Below are positions 8,497 to 17,482 of a DNA stretch of 64,000 nt, in pieces. This DNA is from Salipiger pentaromativorans (GTDB taxonomy: Bacteria; Pseudomonadota; Alphaproteobacteria; Rhodobacterales; Rhodobacteraceae): NCBI RefSeq assembly GCF_024721115.1, contig NZ_JAMDHK010000007.1:7041-71040 (forward strand), in the 5' to 3' direction. Made by a program: the position numbers and the translations under genes. Position 1 is the stretch's first letter, and every line of letters starts with the position of its first letter. The notes beneath the pieces are model-generated. The model was not told where the DNA came from and did not search any database. It worked only from the letters and a program-made list of their open reading frames with translations.

Positions 8497-8694
8497 CAGG
8501 CCACCCCAATTCCAAAATCGACCCGTATCGCCGCCGCGATACCCCGCTGAAACCCCATGCCCACCCCGAGGGTTTTCCGAATACCTGAATCTGTCCGGCG
8601 CGACCTTGCGCGCATGCTTCAATACCGAGAATTGTGCCGGGCGGCGGCCGATCCTGTCAAGCCGACCCAGCGATCCGCGCGCGGGACGGCAAGA

Positions 8695-9243
8695 CTATGA
8701 CGTTTCGCTGAGCATCCGCGCCATCAGCGCAGCCGCCTGCACGCGGATCGCCGGGTCGGCATTGTCGAGCGCCAACCGGAGCAGCGCCTCCCCCTGCTCC
8801 GGGAGCCTGCTGGCGAGCCAGGCCAGCACCGCCTGTTTCTCCGCCCGCGTGCCATCCTCGAGGACAGCGGCGGCAGAGCGCGCCGAAAGGGCCTCGGGCG
8901 CCGCCCGGCGGCCTTGCGCCAGTTCCCGCGCCAGCCCGTGGCGCGGCGGCGGCAGATCCTCGCCCGCGAGGCGCGCATACCAGGGTGCCAACGCCCGCGC
9001 GCGGGACGGATCGGGCGCCGGCAGCAGCAGGGACAGCGCCGCTCCGGCAGGCCCCGCAACCGCAGTCAGAAGCAGTGCCAGCGGCATCGGCGCCCCGAGG
9101 CCGCGCCAATGCGCCGCCAGTGCTGCAAGGACGACAAGCCCGCAATGCGCCGCGACGCGCGCGAGCTGAGGCACCGATCCCGGAAGGCCGGCCCAGATTG
9201 CCAGCTCGGCCAGCAGCAGCGCGAGTAGGAGCGCCCGCCTCAT
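8695..9243 (-). CDS. pelE: PelE-like membrane protein
   Basis: A 182-residue inner-membrane protein. Three hydrophobic segments (about 3-22, 34-50, 53-75) precede a C-terminal helical region of about 100 residues with HEAT/TPR-like spacing (ending LALDNADPAIRVQAAALMARML). P. aeruginosa PelE is likewise a small membrane protein with a helical cytosolic part and forms a synthase complex with PelD, PelF and PelG. The call rests on this architecture and on its place directly after the PelD-like gene, with an ATGA stop-start overlap, not on strong sequence identity. It is followed after 198 bases without a gene by the epimerase on the same strand. Confidence 0.6.
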   Translation of the reverse strand: MRRALLLALLLAELAIWAGLPGSVPQLARVAAHCGLVVLAALAAHWRGLGAPMPLALLLTAVAGPAGAALSLLLPAPDPSRARALAPWYARLAGEDLPPPRHGLARELAQGRRAAPEALSARSAAAVLEDGTRAEKQAVLAWLASRLPEQGEALLRLALDNADPAIRVQAAALMARMLSETS

Positions 9244-9773
9244 TGCAGGCCGGCAGCCCGGTCGCGCAGCTCGGCGCTTTGGCGCAGCGCCTCTTCCGCG
9301 CGCTGTTCCAGCCGCGCGGCATCGGCCCGCGCGCCGGCGAGCGCCTTGTCCTGAGCGGCGAGCTGCCGTGCCATCCGGTCGCGCATGCCCCCGACCAGCA
9401 GCGCCGCCGCCGCCCAGGCGAGCGGCAGCGCGCCTGTCTCGGAGATCCGCCGCAACACCCCCGTTGCGGGCCCCGGCGACAAAACGGCGATCTCCAGCCC
9501 GCCGCACAGTATGGCAGCGGCCATGCCCCAGCCCAGACCGTAACGCGCGGCCATCAGCAACACCGGCAGCCAGAACGGATGTACCGCCAGCCCCTCCGGC
9601 GACCAGCGCCCCGTCAGCAGGTAGAGCAGCCCCAGCAGCAGCCCGACCATGGCCAGCAGTTCGACCGCCGGCAGCGCGCGCTGGCGCGGCGCGGGCCCGG
9701 CCGCCGGTCCGCTGTCGGGCGGCGGGTGCGGCAAGGGTTCCGTCTGCGGGGGAATCGTCTTGGCAGGCTGCAT
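9240..9773 (-). CDS. pelD: Short PelD-like membrane protein without GAF/GGDEF domains
   Basis: A 177-residue protein from the ATG at 9773. A proline-rich N-terminus is followed by hydrophobic segments at about 34-54, 66-98 (probably two helices) and 115-130, then a charged coiled coil to the end (131-175). This is the layout of the membrane part of PelD. Canonical PelD (about 455 residues) continues into a GAF and a degenerate GGDEF domain that binds cyclic di-GMP. Here the stop overlaps the next start (ATGA), so no room exists for those domains. An alternative TTG start at 9833 would add 20 residues and sit 13 bases from the divergent gene. The PelD label is by position and topology; it could be another small synthase-complex subunit. 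Confidence 0.55.
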   Translation of the reverse strand: MQPAKTIPPQTEPLPHPPPDSGPAAGPAPRQRALPAVELLAMVGLLLGLLYLLTGRWSPEGLAVHPFWLPVLLMAARYGLGWGMAAAILCGGLEIAVLSPGPATGVLRRISETGALPLAWAAAALLVGGMRDRMARQLAAQDKALAGARADAARLEQRAEEALRQSAELRDRAAGLQ

Positions 9774-9846
9774 GCGGAGCGGGCAATATCCAGAACATGG
9801 CCGGTCTTCCCGGCCCGGAAAGGCAATGTCCAAGGCCTAGCACGGA

Positions 9847-12090
9847 ATGGCGCGTACCGACAGCATCTCGCATCTCCTCTGCCGGATCACGGCGGTGCTG
9901 CTGTGTCTGCTCCTCGGCACACTGCCCGCAGGCGCAGAGGCCCCCGCCACCGACACCCGGCGGATCCTCGCGCTTTACGACGGGCGCGAAACCGACCGGC
10001 TGGACGAGACGCGCCTGCACCGTCTGGCCGAAATGCCGCTCAATTTTCTCGGCTACGACCTGATCTATCACGATCTCGCCCAGGGGCTTCCGCCGCCCGC
10101 GCCCGAGGCCCGCATCCTCACCTGGTTCAGCGGCCCGCTGCCCGACCGCGCCGGCTATCTCGCCTGGATCACCGCGCAACTGTCGCAGGGGGCCAGGCTT
10201 GCCATTCTCGGCGATCCCGGCCTCGCCTCCGAAGGCGCGGGCGATCTGACCGGCGCGCTCCTGACTCAGCTCGGGCTCGAGATCTCGGGCACCCTTCCCG
10301 TCACGCGGGATGCCGCGCTCCTGTGGCAGGATGATGCGCTCTACGGGTTCGAGCGGGCGCTGGGGCCGGTGCTGCCTCCGCTGCCGCTGGTCTCTGCCCG
10401 GAGCCCGCAGGTGGTGACGCATCTGGCGATCCGCGCCCCGGACGGCCGCGCCAGCGCGGTGATCAACAGCGGCCCCCGGGGCGCCTGGGTGCCGCCGGGC
10501 TATGCGGTCTACAGCGCCGGAACCGCAGGCTACAAATGGCTGATCGACCCCTTCGCCTTCTTCGACCGGGTCTTCGGGCCCGGCACGCCGCACCCGGTTC
10601 CGGACGTCACGACCGTTTCGGGACGCAGGATCTATTTCAGCCATATCGACGGCGACGGCTGGGCGAATGTCGCTGAGACGCCGGATCCCTCGGGGCGCAA
10701 GCGCATCGCCGCACAGGCGGTGCATGACGAGCTGATCGCCCCCTATCCCGATCTGCCGGTGACCGTGGGCATCATCGCGGGCGACATGGACCCGACGCTC
10801 GGCGGCACCCCGGCCAACCGCGCCGCCGCGCGGGCGCTGCTGGCGCTGCCGCAGGTCGAGGCGGCGGCGCATGGCTATACCCACCCGTTCGACTGGGGCT
10901 TTTACGCGGACTATGACCGCCAGACCGAGGAACGGCTGATGGCACGCGCCGCCGACGCTGTGGCCGCCGCCCGACCGGCGCCGGCACCGCTGGCCCGGAT
11001 CGCCGCAAGCGCCGCGCAATGGCTGGGCCTGCCGGACACACAGGCACCGGTCACCTATGCCACCGCGGCAGAAGTGCTGCCGCGCAGCTACCTCGCGCGC
11101 CCCTTCTCGCTCGACGAGGAAATCGGCGGCGCCCTGGCGACGGTCGCCGGGCTTGCCCCGCCGGAGAAGTCACCCGCGCTTTACCAATGGACCGGAGACA
11201 CGCTGCCCTTCGAAGCGGCCATCGCCGCCACGCGCCGCGCCGGCGTCGCCAATCTCAACGGCGGCAACGCCCGCTTTGACGCGCTGTTCCCGTCGCTCAC
11301 CAGCCTGCCGCCGATCGGGCGCCCCGTGGGCGCCGAACGGCAGATCTACGCGGCGGCGTCGAACGAGAGCCTCTATACCAACGAATGGACCGGGCCGTTC
11401 TGGGGCCAGGCGCTGCTGTCGCAAACGCTGGACCGGACAGAGCAGCCGCGCCGGCTCAAGCCCTTCAATCTCTACTACCACATGTTCAGCGGCGAAAAGC
11501 GCGCCAGCCTCGCGGTGCTGAAAGCGTTTCTCGACCGGGCCCGCGACGGCCGCCATATCGCGCTGCCCGCATCGCGCTATGCCGCCATTGCGCAGGGTTT
11601 CTACAGCACCCGCATCCACCGCGTGGCGGAAACCGTCTGGGAGATCACGGATCGTGGCGCGTTGCAGACCCTGCGCATCGACGACCCCGGCTCGCTCCGG
11701 CCCGACCCGCTGGCAAGCCATGGCCTGATCGGGGTCCGGCAGGTCAACGATGCGCTCTATCTCGCGCTCGATCCCGCCGTGCCCGAGGCCCGCATCGCCC
11801 TTTCCGAAACGCCCTCAAGCGCGCCGCTGCTGATCGAGAGCGGCTGGTCGCTGTCCGGGCTCACGCGCGAGGACTGCGGGTTCCGCCTTCGCGCCGAAGG
11901 GTTCGGCCCCGGGCGGATGACCTGGGGCGGGCTTCCGGACGGCGCGCTGTTCCTGACCGTCACCCGGGGCGGTGCGCCGCTCTGGTCCGGCGAGGCCACG
12001 GTCTCCGGGGGCATTGCCCGGATCGACCTGCCCCTGCGGGCACGGCCGCCGGTCGAGATCTCGGCGCGCTGCGCGGAGGGGACACAATGA
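9847..12090 (+). CDS. pelA: PelA-type polysaccharide deacetylase, secreted, lacking the hydrolase domain
   Basis: A 747-residue periplasmic protein with a signal peptide (core about 14-25, cleavage near AGA at 28-30). It matches the C-terminal two thirds of PelA: a Rossmann-like region (about 36-255) followed by the deacetylase. The metal-binding pattern is visible as FSHIDGDGW (D268, D270) and AAHGYTHPFDWGFY (H342, H346), with later family-like stretches LNGGN, NEWTGPFWGQ and LYYHMFSGEK. The N-terminal GH114 hydrolase of P. aeruginosa PelA is absent and is instead encoded by the next gene, whose ATG overlaps this stop as ATGA. Predicted role: partial de-N-acetylation of a Pel-like GalNAc polymer during export. 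It is divergent from the pelD-like gene with a 73-base gap. Confidence 0.82.
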   Translation: MARTDSISHLLCRITAVLLCLLLGTLPAGAEAPATDTRRILALYDGRETDRLDETRLHRLAEMPLNFLGYDLIYHDLAQGLPPPAPEARILTWFSGPLPDRAGYLAWITAQLSQGARLAILGDPGLASEGAGDLTGALLTQLGLEISGTLPVTRDAALLWQDDALYGFERALGPVLPPLPLVSARSPQVVTHLAIRAPDGRASAVINSGPRGAWVPPGYAVYSAGTAGYKWLIDPFAFFDRVFGPGTPHPVPDVTTVSGRRIYFSHIDGDGWANVAETPDPSGRKRIAAQAVHDELIAPYPDLPVTVGIIAGDMDPTLGGTPANRAAARALLALPQVEAAAHGYTHPFDWGFYADYDRQTEERLMARAADAVAAARPAPAPLARIAASAAQWLGLPDTQAPVTYATAAEVLPRSYLARPFSLDEEIGGALATVAGLAPPEKSPALYQWTGDTLPFEAAIAATRRAGVANLNGGNARFDALFPSLTSLPPIGRPVGAERQIYAAASNESLYTNEWTGPFWGQALLSQTLDRTEQPRRLKPFNLYYHMFSGEKRASLAVLKAFLDRARDGRHIALPASRYAAIAQGFYSTRIHRVAETVWEITDRGALQTLRIDDPGSLRPDPLASHGLIGVRQVNDALYLALDPAVPEARIALSETPSSAPLLIESGWSLSGLTREDCGFRLRAEGFGPGRMTWGGLPDGALFLTVTRGGAPLWSGEATVSGGIARIDLPLRARPPVEISARCAEGTQ

Positions 12091-13721
12091 AGGCCCGGAC
12101 ACAGGCGCTGCTTGCCTGCCTCGCCGGGGCCGCCTGCCTGCTGGCGCTGCTGCCGGGCCGCAGCGAGTTCGCCGCGCGCGCGCTCGACGACGGCGACTGG
12201 CAGGCCGCCGCTCAGGCGGCAGAGGCAGCGCCCCCCGACGGCGCCGCGTCCCCGGCGCTTCTGCTTCAGCGCGCCCGGCTGCGGTCCGAGGCCGGCGACA
12301 TTGCCGGCGCCGGAACCGCGCTTGCGGCGCTGCATCGGGCCGTGCCCGATGACCCACCCGCAACGCTGGCACTGGCGCAGCACCTGCGCGCGGCGGGGCG
12401 GCTGGACGAGGCCGACAGGCTGCTGGCGGCACTCTCTCCCGACGCGCTGTCCCCGGCCCAGCGCGCCCGGCTGGCGGCGGAACTGCAACGGGATTCTCCC
12501 GCCGCCGAACACGCCTTTCTGACGCGGCTACGGGAGGCGGGTCTGGCCGATGCGGACCAGCTCGCCCGGCTGGGCATGATCGCGGCGGCAGAGGGGCGCG
12601 ACCGCGAGGCCGTCGCCGCGCTGACCGCCGCCGATGCGCGAACCGGAGCGGGGCTGCTGCGCGAACGGCTGACCCTGCTCGACCTGCTTCTGGCCTCCGG
12701 GCGCCGCACCGAAGCGCGCAGCCGCGCCAGCCGCTGGGACGTGCTGATGCCCGGGCCGGGCATCGCGACGGTTCTGGAAGAGACCTTTGCCGCGCGCGGC
12801 CTCGCCCGCACGGTCATGGCCGGTGCGGATAGCTCCGGGGCGCCCGTCTCGCGCTGCACCCTGCCGCTGCGAAGCTGGGCGATCCAGTTGCAGTCGCTGG
12901 TCCCCGACGCGCTGCACCGCGCCACCGAGGATCTGCTGATCATCGACCCGACCGACGGCATTCCCGGCGGCGCCTTCCCCCGGGAAACCATGGAGTTGAT
13001 GAAGCACCGCCCCGACGGCACACGCCGACTGCTCATCGCCTATCTCAGCATCGGGCAGGCCGAAAGCTACCGTCTCTACTGGCGCCCGGACTGGGAGGAA
13101 ACGCCCCCCGACTGGCTCATGGGGCCCGATCCCCGCTGGCCCGGCAACTACGAGGTCCGGTTCTGGGAACCGGGCTGGCAATCGCTGATCTACGGCAGCG
13201 CCGATGCGGCGCTCGATCGGATTTTGGCGACGGGCTATGACGGCGTCATGCTGGACGGCGTGGATGCGTTCGAACGGCATCGGAGCGAACGCCCGGACGC
13301 CGCCGCCCGCATGGCCACCTTCGTGGCCGAACTCGCCCGGCACGCCCGCGCGGGGGACCCGGAATTTCTCGTCTTCCCGCTGAACGGGCACGGGCTTCTT
13401 GGCAGGGCCGGGTTCGACACGGCGATCGACGGGCTGGTGGAGGAAGACCTCTATTTCGGCCAGCAGGGCGATGGTGTGGCGAACCCGGCCGAGGGGATCG
13501 ACTGGAAACGCGACCGGCTGGTGCGGGCGACAGAGCGCGGCCTGCCGGTGCTTTTGCTGGAATACCTGGCCGACGAGGCGACACGGGCCGCCACCGCGGC
13601 GCGCGCGGAACGCGACAGGTTGCAGCCAAGCTACGGCGTGCGGCGTCTGGACCGGATCAGCGAGCCCTGGCCGGTCGTCACCGGCGCCTCCCTTGCAAAC
13701 GGCGCCGCCTGCGGCGGTTAA
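12087..13721 (+). CDS. TPR-GH114 fusion protein (PelA hydrolase domain fused to PelB-like repeats)
   Basis: A 544-residue protein with an N-terminal signal or anchor (about 7-22). Residues about 25-245 are Ala/Arg/Leu-rich helical repeats of TPR type (DDGDWQAAAQAAEAAP, GRLDEADRLLAAL and similar). Residues about 260-540 form a GH114-like endo-alpha-1,4-galactosaminidase domain with AYLSIGQAESYR at 318-329, GYDGVMLDGVDAFE at 383-396 and GLVEEDLYFGQQ further on. In P. aeruginosa the hydrolase is the N-terminal domain of PelA and the TPR region belongs to PelB, which binds PelA. Here both are joined in one chain coupled to the deacetylase gene. It would cleave or trim the polymer in the periplasm. 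Its TAA overlaps the converging pelG TAA across TTAA. Confidence 0.8.
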   Translation: MKARTQALLACLAGAACLLALLPGRSEFAARALDDGDWQAAAQAAEAAPPDGAASPALLLQRARLRSEAGDIAGAGTALAALHRAVPDDPPATLALAQHLRAAGRLDEADRLLAALSPDALSPAQRARLAAELQRDSPAAEHAFLTRLREAGLADADQLARLGMIAAAEGRDREAVAALTAADARTGAGLLRERLTLLDLLLASGRRTEARSRASRWDVLMPGPGIATVLEETFAARGLARTVMAGADSSGAPVSRCTLPLRSWAIQLQSLVPDALHRATEDLLIIDPTDGIPGGAFPRETMELMKHRPDGTRRLLIAYLSIGQAESYRLYWRPDWEETPPDWLMGPDPRWPGNYEVRFWEPGWQSLIYGSADAALDRILATGYDGVMLDGVDAFERHRSERPDAAARMATFVAELARHARAGDPEFLVFPLNGHGLLGRAGFDTAIDGLVEEDLYFGQQGDGVANPAEGIDWKRDRLVRATERGLPVLLLEYLADEATRAATAARAERDRLQPSYGVRRLDRISEPWPVVTGASLANGAACGG

Positions 13722-15112
13722 CCCGGCGCGGCGGCGCGGCGGAAGACATGCCGGGGCAGCGCGTCCAGCGCCTCGCGCATCAGAACGAAGCCGACGCCGC
13801 CCGCCGCAAGCGCCCCAAGGGGAAAACCCAGCCCCAGCGCCTGCGGACCGATCAACAGCGTCAGCCCCGTCGCCAGCGCCGTTGCGCCGCAAAACACGGC
13901 CTGCACCGCCAGATAGCGGCGCGCGAGATCCAGATTGATCAGAACCAGCGCCGCCCCGAGGGCCGCGAGGTAGAACACGCATCCCACCGCCGTGAACGCC
14001 AGAACCGGCGCCTGCAACGCGCCGATCCAGCCCGCGGCGGCCATGCGGGGCGCGGCGACACAAACCCCAAAGGCCACCACCGCCTGCACCAGCAAGACGC
14101 GCCGCAGATCGCCGACTGTCTCCTGGGCAAGATCGGCGCTTTCGGCGCGGATCTCCTCCAGCGTCGCGTGCCCCAGAAGCTCGCCCATCCAGGCCCGCAA
14201 GCGCAGGAAGAGACGGCCCTCGAAGGCGATCAGCAGCAGCGCAAGCCCCGGCACCAGCGCAAGAAGGCCGAAGAACACCGCGCCGTCATAGGCCTCGCGA
14301 TAGCGCAGGCCGATGGCCGAAACTTGCCCGCCGGGCAGGTTCCAGAGGATCAGCTTGTCAATCCACAGCCCCAGCGCCCCCAGAAGGCTGCCTCCGGCCA
14401 GCGCCCCATGCCGCCGCAGCGCCACCAGGTGGTCCCGCATCGCCGGCCAGAGCGGCCCGGCATCGAAGGGAAAGGTGCGGAACAGCGCCCGCGCCAGCGC
14501 CCCGGCGGACAGCGCGACCCCCGCGCCATAGCCCCATGCCATGGCGGCCAGCCCGCCACCCGCCACCAGCGCCCCGGCCACCGCCGCGACGCTGAGCACG
14601 GTGCCCGCCAGAAGCGCCACCGCCACGGCGCCGAAGCGCCGCAAGGCGGTCGCCTGTCCCGCAAGCCCCCAGAGCAGCGCGAACAGCGCCGCCAGCGCGA
14701 CCGAGGCGGGCATCACGCCGGAGGCCCGGTCAAGACCCAAGAGCGACAGAAACGCGGGGCAAAGCGCGGCGGCCAGCAGCACCGACAGTGCGGCCATGCC
14801 GGAAATCAGCGCGGGAATGCGCTCGGGCCGCTGCGCGTAAAGCGCATCCGACAACGCCCGCCCCGCCACCAGCAGCGGCGCCGCCGTGGCCAGCATCGCC
14901 GACAGTACGGCAATGGTCACCACGAGGCGGAAGGCGATCACCGTCTCGGGCCCTGCGATCAGCGCGACCAGCGCGCCCGCAGCGGCGAGCCCGAGCACCG
15001 CCAGCATCCACTGCCCCGCCGCCAGCAGAAGCGCCTGCCCTAGCGCCAGTGCCGCCAGACCCAGCCCCCCGGAATGGACCATATGGTCGAGCCTTATGCC
15101 GATGCCCGCCAT
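13718..15112 (-). CDS. pelG: PelG-like polytopic inner-membrane exporter
   Basis: A 464-residue hydrophobic protein with about twelve membrane segments of the MOP/Wzx flippase type, close to the 456 residues of P. aeruginosa PelG. The N-terminus MAGIGIRL is the family signature start, which decides the ATG at 15112. PelG passes the growing polymer across the inner membrane together with PelF, PelD and PelE. Its first 19 bases overlap the end of pelF, so the two are coupled. The stop is shared palindromically with the converging TPR-GH114 gene. Confidence 0.88.
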   Translation of the reverse strand: MAGIGIRLDHMVHSGGLGLAALALGQALLLAAGQWMLAVLGLAAAGALVALIAGPETVIAFRLVVTIAVLSAMLATAAPLLVAGRALSDALYAQRPERIPALISGMAALSVLLAAALCPAFLSLLGLDRASGVMPASVALAALFALLWGLAGQATALRRFGAVAVALLAGTVLSVAAVAGALVAGGGLAAMAWGYGAGVALSAGALARALFRTFPFDAGPLWPAMRDHLVALRRHGALAGGSLLGALGLWIDKLILWNLPGGQVSAIGLRYREAYDGAVFFGLLALVPGLALLLIAFEGRLFLRLRAWMGELLGHATLEEIRAESADLAQETVGDLRRVLLVQAVVAFGVCVAAPRMAAAGWIGALQAPVLAFTAVGCVFYLAALGAALVLINLDLARRYLAVQAVFCGATALATGLTLLIGPQALGLGFPLGALAAGGVGFVLMREALDALPRHVFRRAAAPG

Positions 15113-16608
15113 GGTGCCCCCCGCACGGCCAGCGCATCGGCATATAGCCCCGCATAGGCCGCCCGCATCGCATCGGCCCCATAGTGGCGCCGCACCCGGC
15201 GCCGCAGATTCTCGCCCATCTCCCGACGCTGCACGGGGTCGCGCAGCAGCTCGGCCAGCCGCGCTGCGGTCTCTTCCGGAGCGGCGAGCCGCGTGACAAA
15301 GCCCCCCGGTCCCTCCGGCGGGCGCTCGTCCTCGGCCCCCGTCAGGATTTCCCGGCAGGCGCCCACATCTGTGGCCACGCAGGGCCGCCCTGCGGCACCG
15401 GCTTCGAGCAGCGCAAGCGGCTGGCTCTCGCTGGTGCTGGTCAGCACCAGAACATCGCTCTGCTCCAGAACTTCGGTCACCGGCATGAGTCCGGGAAACC
15501 GCAGCACCCCCTCGAGCCCGAGTTTGCGCACCAGCGCGGTACAGCTTGCGTAATAGGCCGGATCCTCGTCCCAGGGCCCCGCCACGACTGCGGTGACCTG
15601 CGGCAGCTCGCGGCGCAGCGCGGCCACCGCGCGGATAAAGCAATGAATGTCCTTGATCGGCACCACCCGCCCCAGCAGCGCCACCCTCGGCGGTCCCGCG
15701 CGACGGGGGCCGATCTGCGCGAACCGCCCCGCGTCGATGCCGTTGGGGATCACGCGGCAGCGGTCGGGCGGCGCGCCCAGCATCTTCTGCTCGTGCCGCC
15801 CGGCGGCGCTCAGCGCGACGATGTCGCGACAGGCGCCATAGCAGACCTGCGCAAAGCTCTCGAAGGCCATGAGCCAGAAATCGGCGATGTCGCGGCGCGG
15901 CGCAGCGCCGATGTCGCGGTCGGGAAAGGCCGGGTGCAGCCAGTCCGCGAGCATCAGATCGACGCGGCGCTCGTTGGTATAGATCCCGTGTTCGGTCAGC
16001 AGCACCGGGCGCCCGGTCTCGCCCCCCGCCCGCGCCGCCATCAGCCCGGCATATCCCGTGGTGACCGCGTGATAGGCGCCGGCCCGCGGCAGCGGTGCGC
16101 GCAGCACCGAAAGCACCCCGCCGAACAGCGCGCGCCAGGTCCAGTAGAACTGCACGAACGAGGCGCCGGGCACGAAGCGGTCGTAGAGCGCGCAGACCAT
16201 ACCCCACCCCAGCGGCCCGTCGAGCAGCGCCCGGGCAGGGACCCCGCCTGCCTCGCGGGCCACCGCCGCCGCGAGGTCCGCCAGCGCTGCGGGCGTACCC
16301 TCTTCGAGCAGCGTGGCCATGGCCGCCGCGAGCCGCGTACCGCCGGCCTCATCCCCTCCGCCGCGCCCGCGCCCTGCGCGGTCGTCGTCACCGAGCACAA
16401 CGTCCTGCACCCAGTGCAGGTTTGCGGGCGGATCGTAGCGGCGGGGGCCGGCGCCCGGCGCCGACATCGCAATGACTCCAAAACGCCGCTCCGGCTGGGA
16501 GGCCATCAGCGCCTGCGTCCAGCCCGAGACGCCGCCGAACACATAGGGGTAGCTGCCCTCCAGGATGAGGCAGATGTCGGCCTCCGGGGCCCTGTCCTGT
16601 CGCCGCAC
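15094..16608 (-). CDS. pelF: PelF-like cytosolic GT4 glycosyltransferase
   Basis: A 504-residue soluble glycosyltransferase of the GT4 (GT-B fold) group, the polymerising enzyme of the Pel system, using UDP-GalNAc/GlcNAc. The N-terminus ADICLILEGSYPYVFGGVSG carries the PelF hallmark YPYVxGGVS. The C-terminal Rossmann half has VALLGRVVPIKDI, FPGLMPVTEVLEQSDVLVLTS and the donor-binding loop SESQPLALLEAGAAGRPC. The start is GTG at 16608, which puts the hallmark about 20 residues in, as usual for PelF. It leads pelG with a 19-base overlap. Between 16609 and 16726 nothing is seen. Confidence 0.93.
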   Translation of the reverse strand: MRRQDRAPEADICLILEGSYPYVFGGVSGWTQALMASQPERRFGVIAMSAPGAGPRRYDPPANLHWVQDVVLGDDDRAGRGRGGGDEAGGTRLAAAMATLLEEGTPAALADLAAAVAREAGGVPARALLDGPLGWGMVCALYDRFVPGASFVQFYWTWRALFGGVLSVLRAPLPRAGAYHAVTTGYAGLMAARAGGETGRPVLLTEHGIYTNERRVDLMLADWLHPAFPDRDIGAAPRRDIADFWLMAFESFAQVCYGACRDIVALSAAGRHEQKMLGAPPDRCRVIPNGIDAGRFAQIGPRRAGPPRVALLGRVVPIKDIHCFIRAVAALRRELPQVTAVVAGPWDEDPAYYASCTALVRKLGLEGVLRFPGLMPVTEVLEQSDVLVLTSTSESQPLALLEAGAAGRPCVATDVGACREILTGAEDERPPEGPGGFVTRLAAPEETAARLAELLRDPVQRREMGENLRRRVRRHYGADAMRAAYAGLYADALAVRGAPWRASA

Positions 16609-16726
16609 CGCGCGCCTCGCTGTGGTTTCCCTCGGATCTCAGTTTCAAAAGCCAGAGCCCGCGGGGTCAAGAGCCCAGATCGCGCCCGGGTGCGACATTG
16701 TCCGAAAGACGCGGGGCTGGCGCCGG

Positions 16727-17482
16727 TCAGAGACCCTTGTAACATTGCAGGGCAAAGGGTTTGCTGTTGCCGCTTTTCTCGGACTTGGCAAAGAAGACGG
16801 CGTTTTCACCCGGTCTGACGGCGCTCCAGTCGATCTCGGCCCGCCACCAGTAGACCTGCCCCTCCGGAACCACATCACCGGCCGAGAACGCGGCCCCGGT
16901 CCAAGGGGTGAAGGTGGTGTTCTGACCGGGGATCGGCGGCGGATAGACACCGGGCAGCACGTCCGGGGCACCGTCTCCGATCACCGCCACATACATGATT
17001 TTGGTGAACCGCTCGGCGGGGCCCTTGGCCAGCACGGTGTAGAGACTGCCTTCCGAATAGCTCACGATTCCGCCGGTGGCTGCGTCGATCTTGTTGTCGG
17101 TCACCCAGGTTTCGAGATCGAACAGCGACTGCGCCCAGACCGAAGGCGGGTCCGACGGGATCGGAACCATCGGGTATTGCCGCTTCTGGAAGGGCAGGAA
17201 TCCGCCGCCGCCGGCCTTGCGCAGCGCCCCGGCCAGACGGGCGACCTCGGCGGCAATGTCCGCATCGTCGTAACGCCCGGCAGCCGTCAGCAGCGCGGTC
17301 AGGCGCGCCGCATCGACACCGCCCAGCGACGCCGGATCGGCCAGTGCGCCGGCCATCGTGTCCAGCGGCACCGCCCCGAATACCTCGTCATCGACCAGCG
17401 CCTTGGCAATCTCGGCATCGCTGAACCCGGCGGCGCTCAGCGCCAGCGCGATGGTGATCACGTAATCGTAAAGCGGATTCAT
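16727..17482 (-). CDS. Unknown protein, last gene of the nuclease/giant-protein cassette
   Basis: A 251-residue protein I do not recognise. Residues 1-90 are helical and Ala/Asp-rich (start MNPLYDYVITIALALSAAGF). The C-terminal half is beta-rich with aromatic residues, including TFTPWTGAAF, VPEGQVYWWRAEIDWSAV and ENAVFFAKSEKS, resembling a small sandwich or binding domain. No signal peptide, no membrane helix and no catalytic motif stand out. Its ATG overlaps the stop of the giant gene (ATGA), so it is probably made in step with it and may be its partner or chaperone; that is inference from coupling only. Confidence 0.75.
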   Translation of the reverse strand: MNPLYDYVITIALALSAAGFSDAEIAKALVDDEVFGAVPLDTMAGALADPASLGGVDAARLTALLTAAGRYDDADIAAEVARLAGALRKAGGGGFLPFQKRQYPMVPIPSDPPSVWAQSLFDLETWVTDNKIDAATGGIVSYSEGSLYTVLAKGPAERFTKIMYVAVIGDGAPDVLPGVYPPPIPGQNTTFTPWTGAAFSAGDVVPEGQVYWWRAEIDWSAVRPGENAVFFAKSEKSGNSKPFALQCYKGL

